A DNA stretch of 64,000 bases, from assembly GCF_036181745.1 (NCBI RefSeq), contig NZ_CP108080.1, positions 5,645,501-5,709,500 of the forward strand, read 5' to 3'. Under the pieces are notes generated by a model. It was not told the origin of the DNA and did no database searches. It saw nothing but the letters and a program-made list of their open reading frames with translations. This document shows, one piece after another, positions 53,407 to 62,516 of this stretch. The translations under genes were made by a program, and so were the position numbers. The DNA is from Streptomyces sp. NBC_00259 (GTDB lineage Bacteria > Actinomycetota > Actinomycetes > Streptomycetales > Streptomycetaceae). The stretch's first letter is position 1. Each line of letters begins with the position of its first letter.

Positions 53407-54558
53407 ATGACTGACAAGACAGCGGGCGGCGACGTCCGCCTCTCCGGGATCAGCAAGACGTACAGCTCGTTCACCGCGGTGCACCCGCTGGACCTGACCG
53501 TGCCCGAGGGCTCGTTCTTCGCCCTCCTCGGCGCCTCCGGCTGCGGCAAGACCACCACGCTGCGGATGATCGCCGGACTGGAGGACCCCACCACCGGCAC
53601 CGTCTTCCTCGGCGACAAGGACGTCACCGACCTGCCGCCGTACAAGCGCCCGGTCAACACCGTCTTCCAGAGCTACGCGCTCTTCCCGCACCTCACCATC
53701 TACGAGAACGTCGCCTTCGGCCTGCGCCGCCGCGGAGTGAAGTCCGTGAAGAAGCAGGTCGGCGAGATGCTCGACCTCGTCCAGCTCGGCGACTTCGCCC
53801 AGCGCAAGCCGCACCAGCTCTCCGGCGGCCAGCAGCAGCGCGTCGCCGTCGCACGCGCGCTCATCAACCACCCGCAGGTGCTGCTGCTCGACGAGCCGCT
53901 CGGTGCCCTCGACCTCAAGCTGCGCCGCCAGATGCAGCTGGAGCTGAAGCGGATCCAGACCGAGGTCGGCATCACCTTCATCCATGTCACCCACGACCAG
54001 GAGGAGGCCATGACGATGGCCGACACGGTCGCGGTGATGAACGGCGGCCGCGTGGAGCAACTGGGCGCCCCCGCCGAGCTCTACGAGAACCCGCAGACGA
54101 CGTTCGTCGCCAACTTCCTCGGTACCTCGAACCTCATCGAGGCCGAGGTCGCCGAGGCCACCGGCACAGAGGTCGTCGTCACGGCCGCCGACGCCAAGCT
54201 GCGGCTGCCCGCGGGACGCTGTGCCACACAGCCCCGCACCGGCGGCAAGCTGCTCGTCGGCGTCCGCCCGGAGAAGATCTCGCTGGCGCACGCCGACGAC
54301 GCCGGTGACATAGCCGCGGGCCGCAATCGGTTCACCGGAAAGATCGCCGACTCCAGCTTCATCGGCGTCTCCACCCAGTTCGTCATCGACAGCCCCGTCT
54401 GCCCGGAGCTGGAGGTGTACGTCCAGAACATCGAGCGCGACAGCCGCTTCGTGCCCGGCGCCGAGGTCGTTCTGCACTGGAACCCGGAGCACACGTTCGG
54501 CCTCGACGCAGCTCAGGACATCGATGCGGGTGTGGAGACGGTGGAGGAGAGCGCATGA
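53407..54558 (+). CDS. potA: Spermidine/putrescine ABC transporter ATP-binding protein PotA
   Basis: This 383-residue ATPase has Walker A GASGCGKT (about 45-52), Q-loop FQSYALFPHLTIYENVAFGL, signature LSGGQQQR, Walker B LLLDEPLGALDLKLR, an H-loop in HVTHDQEEAM and a C-terminal TOBE regulatory domain (LLVGVRPEKISLA). It energises polyamine uptake with PotB, PotC and PotD. Its stop overlaps the potB ATG by 4 bp. Confidence 0.94.
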   Translation: MTDKTAGGDVRLSGISKTYSSFTAVHPLDLTVPEGSFFALLGASGCGKTTTLRMIAGLEDPTTGTVFLGDKDVTDLPPYKRPVNTVFQSYALFPHLTIYENVAFGLRRRGVKSVKKQVGEMLDLVQLGDFAQRKPHQLSGGQQQRVAVARALINHPQVLLLDEPLGALDLKLRRQMQLELKRIQTEVGITFIHVTHDQEEAMTMADTVAVMNGGRVEQLGAPAELYENPQTTFVANFLGTSNLIEAEVAEATGTEVVVTAADAKLRLPAGRCATQPRTGGKLLVGVRPEKISLAHADDAGDIAAGRNRFTGKIADSSFIGVSTQFVIDSPVCPELEVYVQNIERDSRFVPGAEVVLHWNPEHTFGLDAAQDIDAGVETVEESA

Positions 54559-55490
54559 CCGTCACCGAGGCACCCCCCGCCTCGCCCGCGCCGGCCGCCC
54601 CCGGGCCGGAGCTGCGCAAGCAGCCGGTGCGCCGCAAGCTGGTGCCGTACTGGCTGCTGCTGCCGGGCGTCCTGTGGCTGCTGGTCTTCTTCGCGCTGCC
54701 GATGGTCTACCAGGCCTCGACGTCCGTGCAGACCGGCTCGCTGGAGCAGGGCTTCCAGGTCACCTGGCACTTCCAGACCTACTGGGACGCGCTGAGCGAG
54801 TACTACCCGCAGTTCCTGCGGTCCGTGCTGTACGCCGGCACGGCCACCGTCCTGTGTCTGATGCTCGGCTATCCGCTCGCCTACCTCATCGCGTTCAGGG
54901 CGGGCCGCTGGCGCAATCTGCTGCTGGTGCTGGTCATCGCGCCGTTCTTCACCAGCTTCCTCATCCGCACGCTCGCCTGGAAGACGATCCTCGCGGACGG
55001 CGGACCGGTGGTGGAGGTCCTCAACACCGTCGGCTTCCTCGACGTCACCAGCTGGCTCGGGATGACCGAGGGCAACCGGGTGCTGGCCACCCCGCTCGCG
55101 GTCGTGACCGGTCTGACGTACAACTTCCTGCCGTTCATGATCCTGCCGCTGTACACCTCGCTGGAGCGGATCGATCCCCGGCTCCACGAGGCGGCCGGTG
55201 ATCTGTACGCGAAGCCGTCGACCGTCTTCCGCAGGGTGACGTTCCCGCTGTCGATGCCGGGCGTCGTGTCCGGAACGCTGCTGACCTTCATTCCGGCCAG
55301 CGGCGACTACGTCAACGCCGAACTGCTCGGCTCCACGGACACCCGGATGGTCGGCAACGTCATCCAGTCGCAATTCCTGCGGGTGCTCGACTACCCGACC
55401 GCGGCCGCGCTGTCGTTCATTCTCATGGCGGTCGTGCTGATCATGGTGTCGGTCTACATCCGCCGGGCCGGGACGGAGGATCTCGTCTGA
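54555..55490 (+). CDS. potB: Spermidine/putrescine ABC transporter permease PotB
   Basis: This 311-residue protein has six TM helices, beginning with a cytoplasmic Pro-rich stretch and then VPYWLLLPGVLWLLVFFALPMVYQ. The EAA loop reads IDPRLHEAAGDLYAKPSTVFRRVTFPLSMPG. It pairs with PotC to form the channel. It overlaps potA by 4 bp and potC by 1 bp. Confidence 0.93.
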   Translation: MTVTEAPPASPAPAAPGPELRKQPVRRKLVPYWLLLPGVLWLLVFFALPMVYQASTSVQTGSLEQGFQVTWHFQTYWDALSEYYPQFLRSVLYAGTATVLCLMLGYPLAYLIAFRAGRWRNLLLVLVIAPFFTSFLIRTLAWKTILADGGPVVEVLNTVGFLDVTSWLGMTEGNRVLATPLAVVTGLTYNFLPFMILPLYTSLERIDPRLHEAAGDLYAKPSTVFRRVTFPLSMPGVVSGTLLTFIPASGDYVNAELLGSTDTRMVGNVIQSQFLRVLDYPTAAALSFILMAVVLIMVSVYIRRAGTEDLV

Positions 55491-56287
55491 TGCGCTGGAT
55501 ACGCCGCAACCTCGTGGTGATCGCGGGTCTGCTCACGCTCGCCTACCTGATCCTGCCGAACATCATCGTGATGGTGTTCTCCTTCAACAAGCCGGCCGGA
55601 CGGTTCAACTACTCCTGGCGGGAGTTCTCCCTCGACGCCTGGAAGGACCCGTGCGGCGTCGCCGACATGTGCGACTCGCTCAGCCTGTCCCTCTGGATCG
55701 CGTTGTGGGCGACGGTCGGCGCCACCGTCCTCGGCTCGATGATCGCCTTCGCGCTGGTCCGCTACCGCTTCCGGGCGCGTGGCGCGATCAACTCGCTGAT
55801 CTTCCTGCCGATGGCGATGCCCGAGGTCGTCATGGCCGCCTCACTGCTGACGCTCTTCCTCAACCTCGGTGCGGAGCTGGGCGCGACGACCATCCTCATC
55901 GCCCACACCATGTTCTGCCTCAGCTTCGTCGTCGTGGCGGTCAAGGCGCGCGTGCTGTCGATGGACCCGAGGCTGGAGGAGGCGGCGAAGGACCTCTACG
56001 CGGGGCCGGTGCAGACCTTCCTGCGGGTCACGCTGCCGATCGCGGCGCCCGGTATCGCCGCGGGCGCGATGCTCGCCTTCGCGCTCTCCTTCGACGACTT
56101 CATCATCACCAACTTCAACTCGGGCAACACCGTCACCTTCCCCATGTTCGTGTGGGGCTCGGCCCAGCGCGGCACGCCCGTCCAGATCAACGTCATCGGT
56201 ACGGCCATGTTCGCCATCGCCGTCATCGTCGTCGTCGCCGGTCAGGTCATCAGCAACCGGCGGAAGAAGACCGCAGCAGCCAAGTAG
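55490..56287 (+). CDS. potC: Spermidine/putrescine ABC transporter permease PotC
   Basis: This 265-residue protein has six TM helices starting LVVIAGLLTLAYLILPNIIVMVFSF. The EAA loop is MDPRLEEAAKDLYAGPVQTFLRVTLPIAAPG. A CGVADMC pair in the first extracytoplasmic loop could form a disulfide. Last transporter gene; the oxidase follows 20 bp later. Confidence 0.93.
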   Translation: MRWIRRNLVVIAGLLTLAYLILPNIIVMVFSFNKPAGRFNYSWREFSLDAWKDPCGVADMCDSLSLSLWIALWATVGATVLGSMIAFALVRYRFRARGAINSLIFLPMAMPEVVMAASLLTLFLNLGAELGATTILIAHTMFCLSFVVVAVKARVLSMDPRLEEAAKDLYAGPVQTFLRVTLPIAAPGIAAGAMLAFALSFDDFIITNFNSGNTVTFPMFVWGSAQRGTPVQINVIGTAMFAIAVIVVVAGQVISNRRKKTAAAK

Positions 56288-56307
56288 GCCCTGAAGGAGT
56301 GGAAACC

Positions 56308-57723
56308 ATGGCCCCAGCAGCCATGACCTTTGCCTCATCACTCTCCGACGCCCAGCCCGTCCCCTTCTGGCTGGAAGACCCCGGCAAGCCCGCCGCGCTG
56401 CCCGCCCTCACCGGAGACGAGAAGACCGATCTGCTCGTCGTCGGCGGCGGATACAGCGGACTGTGGACCGCGCTCCTCGCCAAGGAGCGCGACCCCCAGC
56501 GGGATGTCGTACTGATCGAGGGCCGCGAGGTGGGCTGGGCCGCCTCGGGCCGCAACGGCGGCTTCTGTGCCGCGTCGCTCACCCATGGACTCGGCAACGG
56601 CCTCGCCCGCTGGCCCGACGACATGGCCAGGCTGGAGGAGCTCGGCGCGCGCAACCTCGACGCCATCGAGGCCGCCGTCGCCGCGTACGGAATCGACTGC
56701 GACTTCGAGCGCACCGGTGAGATCGACGTGGCCACCGAGCCCCATCAGCTCGAAGAACTCCATGAGATGTACGAGGAGGCCGGGCGCCTCGGCTTCACCG
56801 AAGGCATGGAGCTGCTCGACCGGAACGCGGTCCGGGCGCAGGTCGACTCGCCGACCTTCCTCGGCGGGCTGTGGGACCGCGACGGCGTCGCCATGCTGAA
56901 CCCGGCCAAGCTCGCCTGGGGCCTCAAGCAGGCCTGTCTCGACCTCGGCGTACGGATCTACGAGAACACCCGCGCGCTCGAACTGGCCTCGTCCGGCGCC
57001 GGGGCGGCCGTGCGCACCGCCTACGGCCGGGTCCACGCCCGCCGTGTGGCGCTCGGTACGAACGTCTTCCCGTCGCTGGTGAAGCGGGTCCGTCCGTACA
57101 CGGTCCCGGTGTACGACTACGCGCTGATGACCGAGCCGCTCTCGCCCGCGCGGCTGGAGTCCATCGGCTGGCGCAACCGCCAGGGTCTCGGCGACAGCGC
57201 CAACCAGTTCCACTACTTCCGGATCACCGCCGACCACCGCATCCTGTGGGGCGGCTACGACGCGATCTATCCGTTCGGCGGGAAGGTCACCGCCGAGATG
57301 GACCACCGCCCGGAGACCTATCTGAAGCTGGCGGGCCAGTTCTTCGCGTGCTTCCCGCAGCTGGAGGGTCTGCGCTTCAGCCACGCCTGGGGCGGCGCGA
57401 TCGACACCTGCTCGCGCTTCTCCGCCTTCTTCGGCACGGCGCACGGCGGGAAGGTCGCGTACGCCGCCGGGTACACCGGACTCGGTGTCGGCGCGACGCG
57501 CTTCGGCGCGGAGGTCATGCTCGATCTGCTCGCCGGTGAGCGGACCGAACGCACCGAGCTGGAGATGGTCCGCAAGAAGCCGCTGCCCTTCCCGCCGGAA
57601 CCGGTGGCATGGGCCGGGATCGGCATCACCAAGTGGTCGCTGGCCCGGGCCGACGCCCAGGGCGGCCGGCGCAACCTGTGGCTGAGGGCCATGGACCGTC
57701 TCGGACTCGGCTTCGACAGCTGA
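56308..57723 (+). CDS. FAD-dependent oxidoreductase, PuuB-like
   Basis: This 471-residue DAO-fold flavoenzyme has a dinucleotide site DLLVVGGGYSGLWTALLAKERDPQRDVVLIEG (about 35-66), then GWAASGRNGGFCAASLTHG, which is characteristic of gamma-glutamylputrescine oxidase PuuB. C-terminal VAYAAGYTGLGVGATRFGAEVMLDLLAGE closes the FAD site. It probably oxidises (gamma-glutamyl)diamines to aldehydes for the 50523 dehydrogenase. ATG 56308 follows GAAGGAG. Last gene of the pot run. Confidence 0.9.
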   Translation: MAPAAMTFASSLSDAQPVPFWLEDPGKPAALPALTGDEKTDLLVVGGGYSGLWTALLAKERDPQRDVVLIEGREVGWAASGRNGGFCAASLTHGLGNGLARWPDDMARLEELGARNLDAIEAAVAAYGIDCDFERTGEIDVATEPHQLEELHEMYEEAGRLGFTEGMELLDRNAVRAQVDSPTFLGGLWDRDGVAMLNPAKLAWGLKQACLDLGVRIYENTRALELASSGAGAAVRTAYGRVHARRVALGTNVFPSLVKRVRPYTVPVYDYALMTEPLSPARLESIGWRNRQGLGDSANQFHYFRITADHRILWGGYDAIYPFGGKVTAEMDHRPETYLKLAGQFFACFPQLEGLRFSHAWGGAIDTCSRFSAFFGTAHGGKVAYAAGYTGLGVGATRFGAEVMLDLLAGERTERTELEMVRKKPLPFPPEPVAWAGIGITKWSLARADAQGGRRNLWLRAMDRLGLGFDS

Positions 57724-57938
57724 GTCCCGCTCCGCCTGATCGGCGGCCGTGCGCCGAGGGCGCGCGGCCGCCGTTCGTCGTGCGGGCCGCGTTCGTCCTC
57801 CGGCCCTCTCCGGCCTTGCGCACGTCTTTCTCCAACCGGCACCCGGAACCCGCGTCATCGTGCGGGCCGGCCTCGCTCTCCTCCTGTGTACGCAGCGCCC
57901 GCGTACACGACACCGGCACGGAACGGAGGCTGTTGGCG

Positions 57939-58415
57939 ATGACCGGCTCAGGGGACCCGGAGGCCAGGACCGCGGTGGAGTGGCTGGTGGCGGCGGCGCC
58001 GGATCCCGGCGCCTGCCGCAGGGAGTGGGAGCGCAACCCCCGGGAGTTCGCGCTGCTTCCGGCCGGCAGGCACTGGGACGTGATCGTGCTGCCGGGCGAC
58101 ATCGGCTGCCCGACGCTGGACGTACTGACCCGGCTCGTCGACCGGCCGGGTCCGGTGCTCGCCGACCTCGGGAACGCCCGGGTGGGCTTCTTCGTGCCGC
58201 CGGGGACGTCGGAGCGCTGGGTGGGGACGGACATGCGGGTCGTGGGTGCCGGCACCTGGATCGTCGTGCCGTACCCGGGCCGTTCCACCGGAGGTGTGCG
58301 CTGGCTGATCCTGCCGGACGGCTGGGGCACGCTCACCGACCCCTCGCTGCTGGAGCTGTCCATGCACGAGGCGGTGGATTCGATGGCCGGGGGCGAGGAC
58401 GGGCCGGGCCGGTGA
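57939..58415 (+). CDS. Conserved actinomycete protein, prim-pol N-domain-like
   Basis: This 158-residue protein has VEWLVAAAPDPGACRREWERNPREFALLPAGRHWDVIVLP and VGFFVPPGTSERWVGTDMRVVGAGTWIVVPYPG, which resemble a short relative of Streptomyces bifunctional primase/polymerase N-domain proteins. No complete catalytic triad is visible, so activity is doubtful. ATG 57939 follows ACGGAGG. It is preceded by a 215-bp gap with nothing recognised and is followed by the chitinase promoter. Confidence 0.65.
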   Translation: MTGSGDPEARTAVEWLVAAAPDPGACRREWERNPREFALLPAGRHWDVIVLPGDIGCPTLDVLTRLVDRPGPVLADLGNARVGFFVPPGTSERWVGTDMRVVGAGTWIVVPYPGRSTGGVRWLILPDGWGTLTDPSLLELSMHEAVDSMAGGEDGPGR

Positions 58416-58438
58416 GACGGCCGTGGCTGCCACAGGTC

Positions 58439-58467
58439 TTGACAACCTGATTGGTCTGGACCATGTT
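58439..58467 (+). promoter_or_regulatory. Chitinase promoter with DasR-type (dre) site
   Basis: TTGACA (58439-58444) is a candidate -35 and CATGTT, 16-17 bp on, a weak -10. Between them TGGTCTGGACCA (58452-58463) matches the dre palindrome TGGTCTAGACCA with one mismatch, and AGGTCTTGACAA at 58434-58445 forms an imperfect direct-repeat half, as in other Streptomyces chitinase promoters. DasR should repress until N-acetylglucosamine phosphates accumulate. Confidence 0.75.
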
Positions 58468-58509
58468 GTGCGCGCTCCACTCGGAACACCCCCACCCCCG
58501 GAGGCAGTT

Positions 58510-60306
58510 GTGGACCGCACCAGACCCCTCGCCGTCGTCGTGGCGGCGGCGCTCGCCGCGGGCGGGCTCGTCGCCTCGGCCCAGAGCGCGCAGGCCGCCG
58601 ACGCCGAGCTCGCGCGCAACGGCGGCTTCGAATCCGGCCTGGACGGCTGGAGTTGTACGGCGGGCAGCGGCGCCGCCGTGCCCTCACCCGTGCACGGCGG
58701 CAGCAAGGCGCTGCAGGCGACCCCGGCCGGCAGCGACAACGCCAGGTGCTCGCAGACGATCGCGGTACAGCCCGACTCGTCGTACACACTCAGCGGTTGG
58801 GTGCGGGGCGCCTATGTGTACCTCGGCGCCTCCGGCACCGGCACGACCGACGTCTCCACCTGGACGCAGTCGGCGCCCGACTGGCAGAAGCTGACGACGA
58901 CGTTCCGTACCGGTGCCGCCACCACCTCCGTGACGATCTACACCCACGGCTGGTACGGCACGGGCGCCTACCAGGCCGACGACCTCTCCCTGTTCGGCCC
59001 GGGCGGCGCCCCGGTCCAGATACCCGCCGCACCCGGTGGCCTGACCGCGGGCGCGCCAACGTCCTCCACCGTGCCGCTGTCCTGGTCGTCCGTGTCGGGG
59101 GCGACGGGCTACAACGTCTACCGGGGCGGCACCAAGGTCCTCTCGGTCAGCGGGACTTCGGCCACCGTGACCGGACTGGCCGCGGCCACCTCCCACAGCT
59201 TCCAGGTCACCGCCACCAACAGCGCGGGGGAGTCCCCGAAGTCGTCCGCCGTCACGGCCACCACGACGAGCGGAGGCGGCCCCGGTCCCGGCCTGCCCGC
59301 CCACGCCCTCGTCGGCTATCTGCACGCGAGCTTCGCCAACGGCTCCGGCTACACCCGCATGGCCGACGTCCCCGACTCGTGGGACGTCATCAACCTCGCC
59401 TTCGGTGAGCCGACCTCGGTGACCTCCGGCGACATCCGCTTCAGCCTCTGCCCGGTGAGCGAGTGCCCGAACGTCGAGTCCGCCGCCGACTTCAAGGCCG
59501 CCATCAAGGCCAAGCAGGCCGCGGGCAAGAAGGTCCTGATCTCCATCGGCGGCCAGAACGGCCAGGTGCAGCTCTCGACCACGGCCGCCCGGGACACCTT
59601 CGTCTCGTCGGTGTCGAGGATCATCGACGAGTACGGGCTCGACGGCCTCGACATCGACTTCGAGGGCCACTCGCTGTCGCTCAACACCGGCGACACCGAC
59701 TTCCGCAGCCCGACCTCGCCGGTGATCGTCAATCTGATCTCGGCGATCAAGTCGCTCAAGGCCAGGTACGGCAGCGACTTCGTGCTGACGATGGCCCCGG
59801 AGACCTTCTTCGTGCAGCTCGGCTACCAGTTCTACGGCTCGGGCCCGTTCGGTGGCCAGGACCCGCGGGCCGGCGCGTACCTCCCGGTCATCCACGCCCT
59901 GCGGGACGACCTCACCCTGCTGCACGTCCAGCACTACAACTCGGGACCGATCATGGGCCTCGACAACCAGTACCACACCATGGGGAACGCGGACTTCCAC
60001 ATCTCCATGACCGACATGCTGCTCACGGGCTTCCCCGTCGCGGGCAACTCCGACCGGTTCTTCCCCGCCCTGCGCCCCGATCAGGTGGCCATCGGCCTGC
60101 CGGCCACGACCACCGCGGGCAACGGCCACACACCGCCCGCCGAGGTCGGCAAGGCGCTGGACTGCCTGACCAGGAAGGCCAACTGCGGCTCGTACCAGAC
60201 CCACGGCACCTGGCCCGCGCTGCGCGGACTGATGACCTGGTCGATCAACTGGGACCGGTTCGGCGGCTGGGAGTTCTCCAGGAACTTCGACGCGTACACA
60301 TGGTGA
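58510..60306 (+). CDS. Secreted GH18 chitinase with carbohydrate-binding and FnIII domains
   Basis: This 598-residue protein has a signal peptide of about 35 residues ending QSAQAA, a jelly-roll carbohydrate-binding domain (NGGFESGLDGWSC, about 38-165), an FnIII domain (AAPGGLTAGAPTSSTVPLSWSSVSG, about 177-260), a Gly/Pro linker and a GH18 barrel. The barrel has the DGLDIDFE catalytic signature at 378-385 and an SIGG motif before it. It hydrolyses chitin outside the cell, releasing chitobiose. GTG 58510 is the start. Its 3' end overlaps the convergent PAP2 gene by 62 bp. Confidence 0.95.
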   Translation: MDRTRPLAVVVAAALAAGGLVASAQSAQAADAELARNGGFESGLDGWSCTAGSGAAVPSPVHGGSKALQATPAGSDNARCSQTIAVQPDSSYTLSGWVRGAYVYLGASGTGTTDVSTWTQSAPDWQKLTTTFRTGAATTSVTIYTHGWYGTGAYQADDLSLFGPGGAPVQIPAAPGGLTAGAPTSSTVPLSWSSVSGATGYNVYRGGTKVLSVSGTSATVTGLAAATSHSFQVTATNSAGESPKSSAVTATTTSGGGPGPGLPAHALVGYLHASFANGSGYTRMADVPDSWDVINLAFGEPTSVTSGDIRFSLCPVSECPNVESAADFKAAIKAKQAAGKKVLISIGGQNGQVQLSTTAARDTFVSSVSRIIDEYGLDGLDIDFEGHSLSLNTGDTDFRSPTSPVIVNLISAIKSLKARYGSDFVLTMAPETFFVQLGYQFYGSGPFGGQDPRAGAYLPVIHALRDDLTLLHVQHYNSGPIMGLDNQYHTMGNADFHISMTDMLLTGFPVAGNSDRFFPALRPDQVAIGLPATTTAGNGHTPPAEVGKALDCLTRKANCGSYQTHGTWPALRGLMTWSINWDRFGGWEFSRNFDAYTW

Positions 60307-61057
60307 TCAGCAACAGCAGAACGGCGCACAGGCACCAGCTGCCCAGGACGTCCAGCGGCCAGTGGTAGCCGCGCAGAACGAGGCCGATGCCCGTCGCCGC
60401 CGTCAGGAGTGCGGCGACGGGCATCAGCCATCTGCCGATCAGCAGCGCCGCCCCGACGTAGGCCACCATCGCGGTCGCCGCGTGTCCCGACGGGTAGTAG
60501 CCGGTCTCGGCCGTCAGCGGACCGGGGCGGCCGGTCAGCGCCTTCAAGGGGGCGACCAGCGCGGGCACGAGGGCGATGGCGAGCACGGCGGCCAGGGCCT
60601 GGGTGCGGCGGCGCCGGTACAGCGCGTACGCGACGGCCGCGCCGAGCACCGGGAGGGCGACCTGCATGGTGCCGAGGTCGGCGAGGAACTCGGTGAGCCC
60701 CGTCGGCCCCTCGCCCACGACCGCGCGACCGCTGCGCTCGTCGAGCGCGCGCAGCGGTCCGTGGTCCACGATCTGCCAGGTGATCACCGCGAAGAGGACG
60801 GCGCACAGTGCCGCGGAAACAGCCGCGAGAAGGAAAGGAGTCGGCCGCCCCGGAACAGGGGGGGTGGTTCCGGAGCGGCCGCCAGGACCGGTTTGCCGCG
60901 CGCCCCGGGGGGTTTGGGGCGGGCGGCCATCCGATCGGTGAGGAGTTCCGGAGCCGGAGGCCCCGGTGGTGTGCGCGAGGGCACGACCAGGGCGGAGCTG
61001 GGGAGGCCACGCCCTGGAGTCGCCCGCAGTCTCCTGCGAGCGGGGTGTTTCTCTCAT
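60245..61057 (-). CDS. PAP2 superfamily membrane phosphatase
   Basis: This protein of about 270 residues has the PAP2 motifs in order: LKALTGRPGPLT (K-x6-R-P), YYPSGHAATAM (PSGH) and GLVLRGYHWPLDVLGS (x-R-x5-H-x3-D). TM helices lie between them. It dephosphorylates lipid phosphates outside the membrane, e.g. undecaprenyl-PP or phosphatidate. The N terminus is uncertain: the frame opens at 61138, and an ATG (MRETPRSQ) at 61057 is preferred without a clear ribosome binding site. The long N-terminal Pro/Arg-rich stretch is unusual. It overlaps the end of the chitinase gene. Confidence 0.85.
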   Translation of the reverse strand: MRETPRSQETAGDSRAWPPQLRPGRALAHTTGASGSGTPHRSDGRPPQTPRGARQTGPGGRSGTTPPVPGRPTPFLLAAVSAALCAVLFAVITWQIVDHGPLRALDERSGRAVVGEGPTGLTEFLADLGTMQVALPVLGAAVAYALYRRRRTQALAAVLAIALVPALVAPLKALTGRPGPLTAETGYYPSGHAATAMVAYVGAALLIGRWLMPVAALLTAATGIGLVLRGYHWPLDVLGSWCLCAVLLLLITMCTRRSSWRTPSRRTGPS

Positions 61058-61181
61058 CTGCGGAAACCGTACGACAGCAGGTGGGGGGACCGACAGCCGG
61101 AATGCCATCCCGCCATTGGCCCCCCACACGTTCTTCACAGAGAGCGCGCGATTACGGGCGGTTACCCACCGCGCGCCGGGC

Positions 61182-62516
61182 TCACACGCCCGCGAGCGCC
61201 GTCTCGATGACGTCCAGGCCCTCGATGAGCAGGTCCTCGCCGATCACCAGCGGAGGCAGGAAGCGGAGCACATTGCCGTAGGTGCCGCAGGTGAGGACGA
61301 GGACGCCCTCGGCGTGGCACGCCTTGGCGAGCGCCCCGGCGGCCTCCGCGTTCGGCTCCTTGGTGGCGCGGTCCTTGACCAGCTCGATCGCGATCATGGC
61401 GCCGCGGCCGCGGATGTCGCCGATGATGTCGTACTTCTCCGCCATCGCGGTCAGACGGGCCTTCATGACCTCCTCGATGCGCTTGGCCTTGCCGTTGAGG
61501 TCCTGCTCGCGCATGGTCTCGATGGCGCCGAGCGCACCGGCGCACGCCACCGGGTTGCCGCCGTACGTGCCACCCAGGCCGCCCGCGTGCGGGGCGTCCA
61601 TGATCTCGGCGCGGCCGGTGACGGCGGCGAGCGGCAGACCGCCGGCGATGCCCTTGGCCGTGGTGATCAGGTCCGGGACGATGCCCTCGTCCTCACAGGC
61701 GAACCACTGGCCGGTGCGACAGAAACCGGACTGGATCTCGTCCGCGACGAAGACGATGCCGTTGTCGTTGGCGAACTTCACGATCGCCGGGAGGAAGCCC
61801 TTGGCCGGCTCGATGAAGCCGCCCTCGCCGAGGACCGGCTCGATGATGATCGCGGCGACGTTCTCCGGGCCGATCTGCTTGGTGATCTGGTCGATGGCCT
61901 GGGCGGCGGCCTCGGGGCCGCAGTTCTCCGGGCCGGTCGGCCAGCGGTAGCCGTAGGCGACCGGGACGCGGTAGACCTCGGGGGCGAACGGACCGAAGCC
62001 GTGCTTGTACGGCATGTTCTTGGCGGTCAGCGCCATGGTGAGGTTGGTGCGGCCGTGGTAGCCGTGGTCGAAGACGACGACGGCCTGGCGCTTGGTGTAC
62101 GCACGGGCGATCTTGACGGCGTTCTCGACGGCCTCGGCGCCGGAGTTGAACAGCGCCGACTTCTTGGCGTGGTCGCCCGGGGTCAGCTCGGCGAGCGCCT
62201 CACAGACCTCCACGTAGCCCTCGTACGGCGTGACCATGAAGCAGGTGTGGGTGAAGTTCTCCAGCTGAGCGGAGGCACGGCGTACGACGGCCTCGGCGGA
62301 GGCACCCACGGAGGTCACGGCGATACCGGAACCGAAGTCGATCAGCCGGTTGCCGTCGATGTCCTCCACGATGCCGCCACCGGCACGCGTGGTGAAGACC
62401 GGCAGGACGGAGCCCACGCCGCCCGCGACCGCGTTCAGGCGGCGGGCCTGCAGCTCCTGCGACTTGGGGCCGGGGATGGCGGTGACGACGCGGCGCTCCT
62501 GCGGAATGGCGCTCAT
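61182..62516 (-). CDS. gabT: 4-aminobutyrate aminotransferase GabT
   Basis: This 444-residue class III PLP enzyme converts GABA and 2-oxoglutarate to succinate semialdehyde and glutamate. It shows GSGIAVTSVGASAEAV, FNSGAEAVENAVKIARAYTKRQ, the PLP Asp in FVADEIQSGFCRTG and the PLP Lys in LITTAKGIAGGLPLAAV, the strong GabT pattern. ATG 62516 (MSAIPQERRVVT) is chosen inside a longer open frame (62555). It is the last step of the putrescine-GABA route begun by the genes at 40401-57723. Direct repeats lie upstream. Confidence 0.93.
   Translation of the reverse strand: MSAIPQERRVVTAIPGPKSQELQARRLNAVAGGVGSVLPVFTTRAGGGIVEDIDGNRLIDFGSGIAVTSVGASAEAVVRRASAQLENFTHTCFMVTPYEGYVEVCEALAELTPGDHAKKSALFNSGAEAVENAVKIARAYTKRQAVVVFDHGYHGRTNLTMALTAKNMPYKHGFGPFAPEVYRVPVAYGYRWPTGPENCGPEAAAQAIDQITKQIGPENVAAIIIEPVLGEGGFIEPAKGFLPAIVKFANDNGIVFVADEIQSGFCRTGQWFACEDEGIVPDLITTAKGIAGGLPLAAVTGRAEIMDAPHAGGLGGTYGGNPVACAGALGAIETMREQDLNGKAKRIEEVMKARLTAMAEKYDIIGDIRGRGAMIAIELVKDRATKEPNAEAAGALAKACHAEGVLVLTCGTYGNVLRFLPPLVIGEDLLIEGLDVIETALAGV

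Noticed and set aside
51997..54492. Minus-strand frame of about 830 codons opposite potD and potA
   Set aside because: PotD and PotA are intact on the plus strand; the antisense frame lacks a plausible start context and domains.
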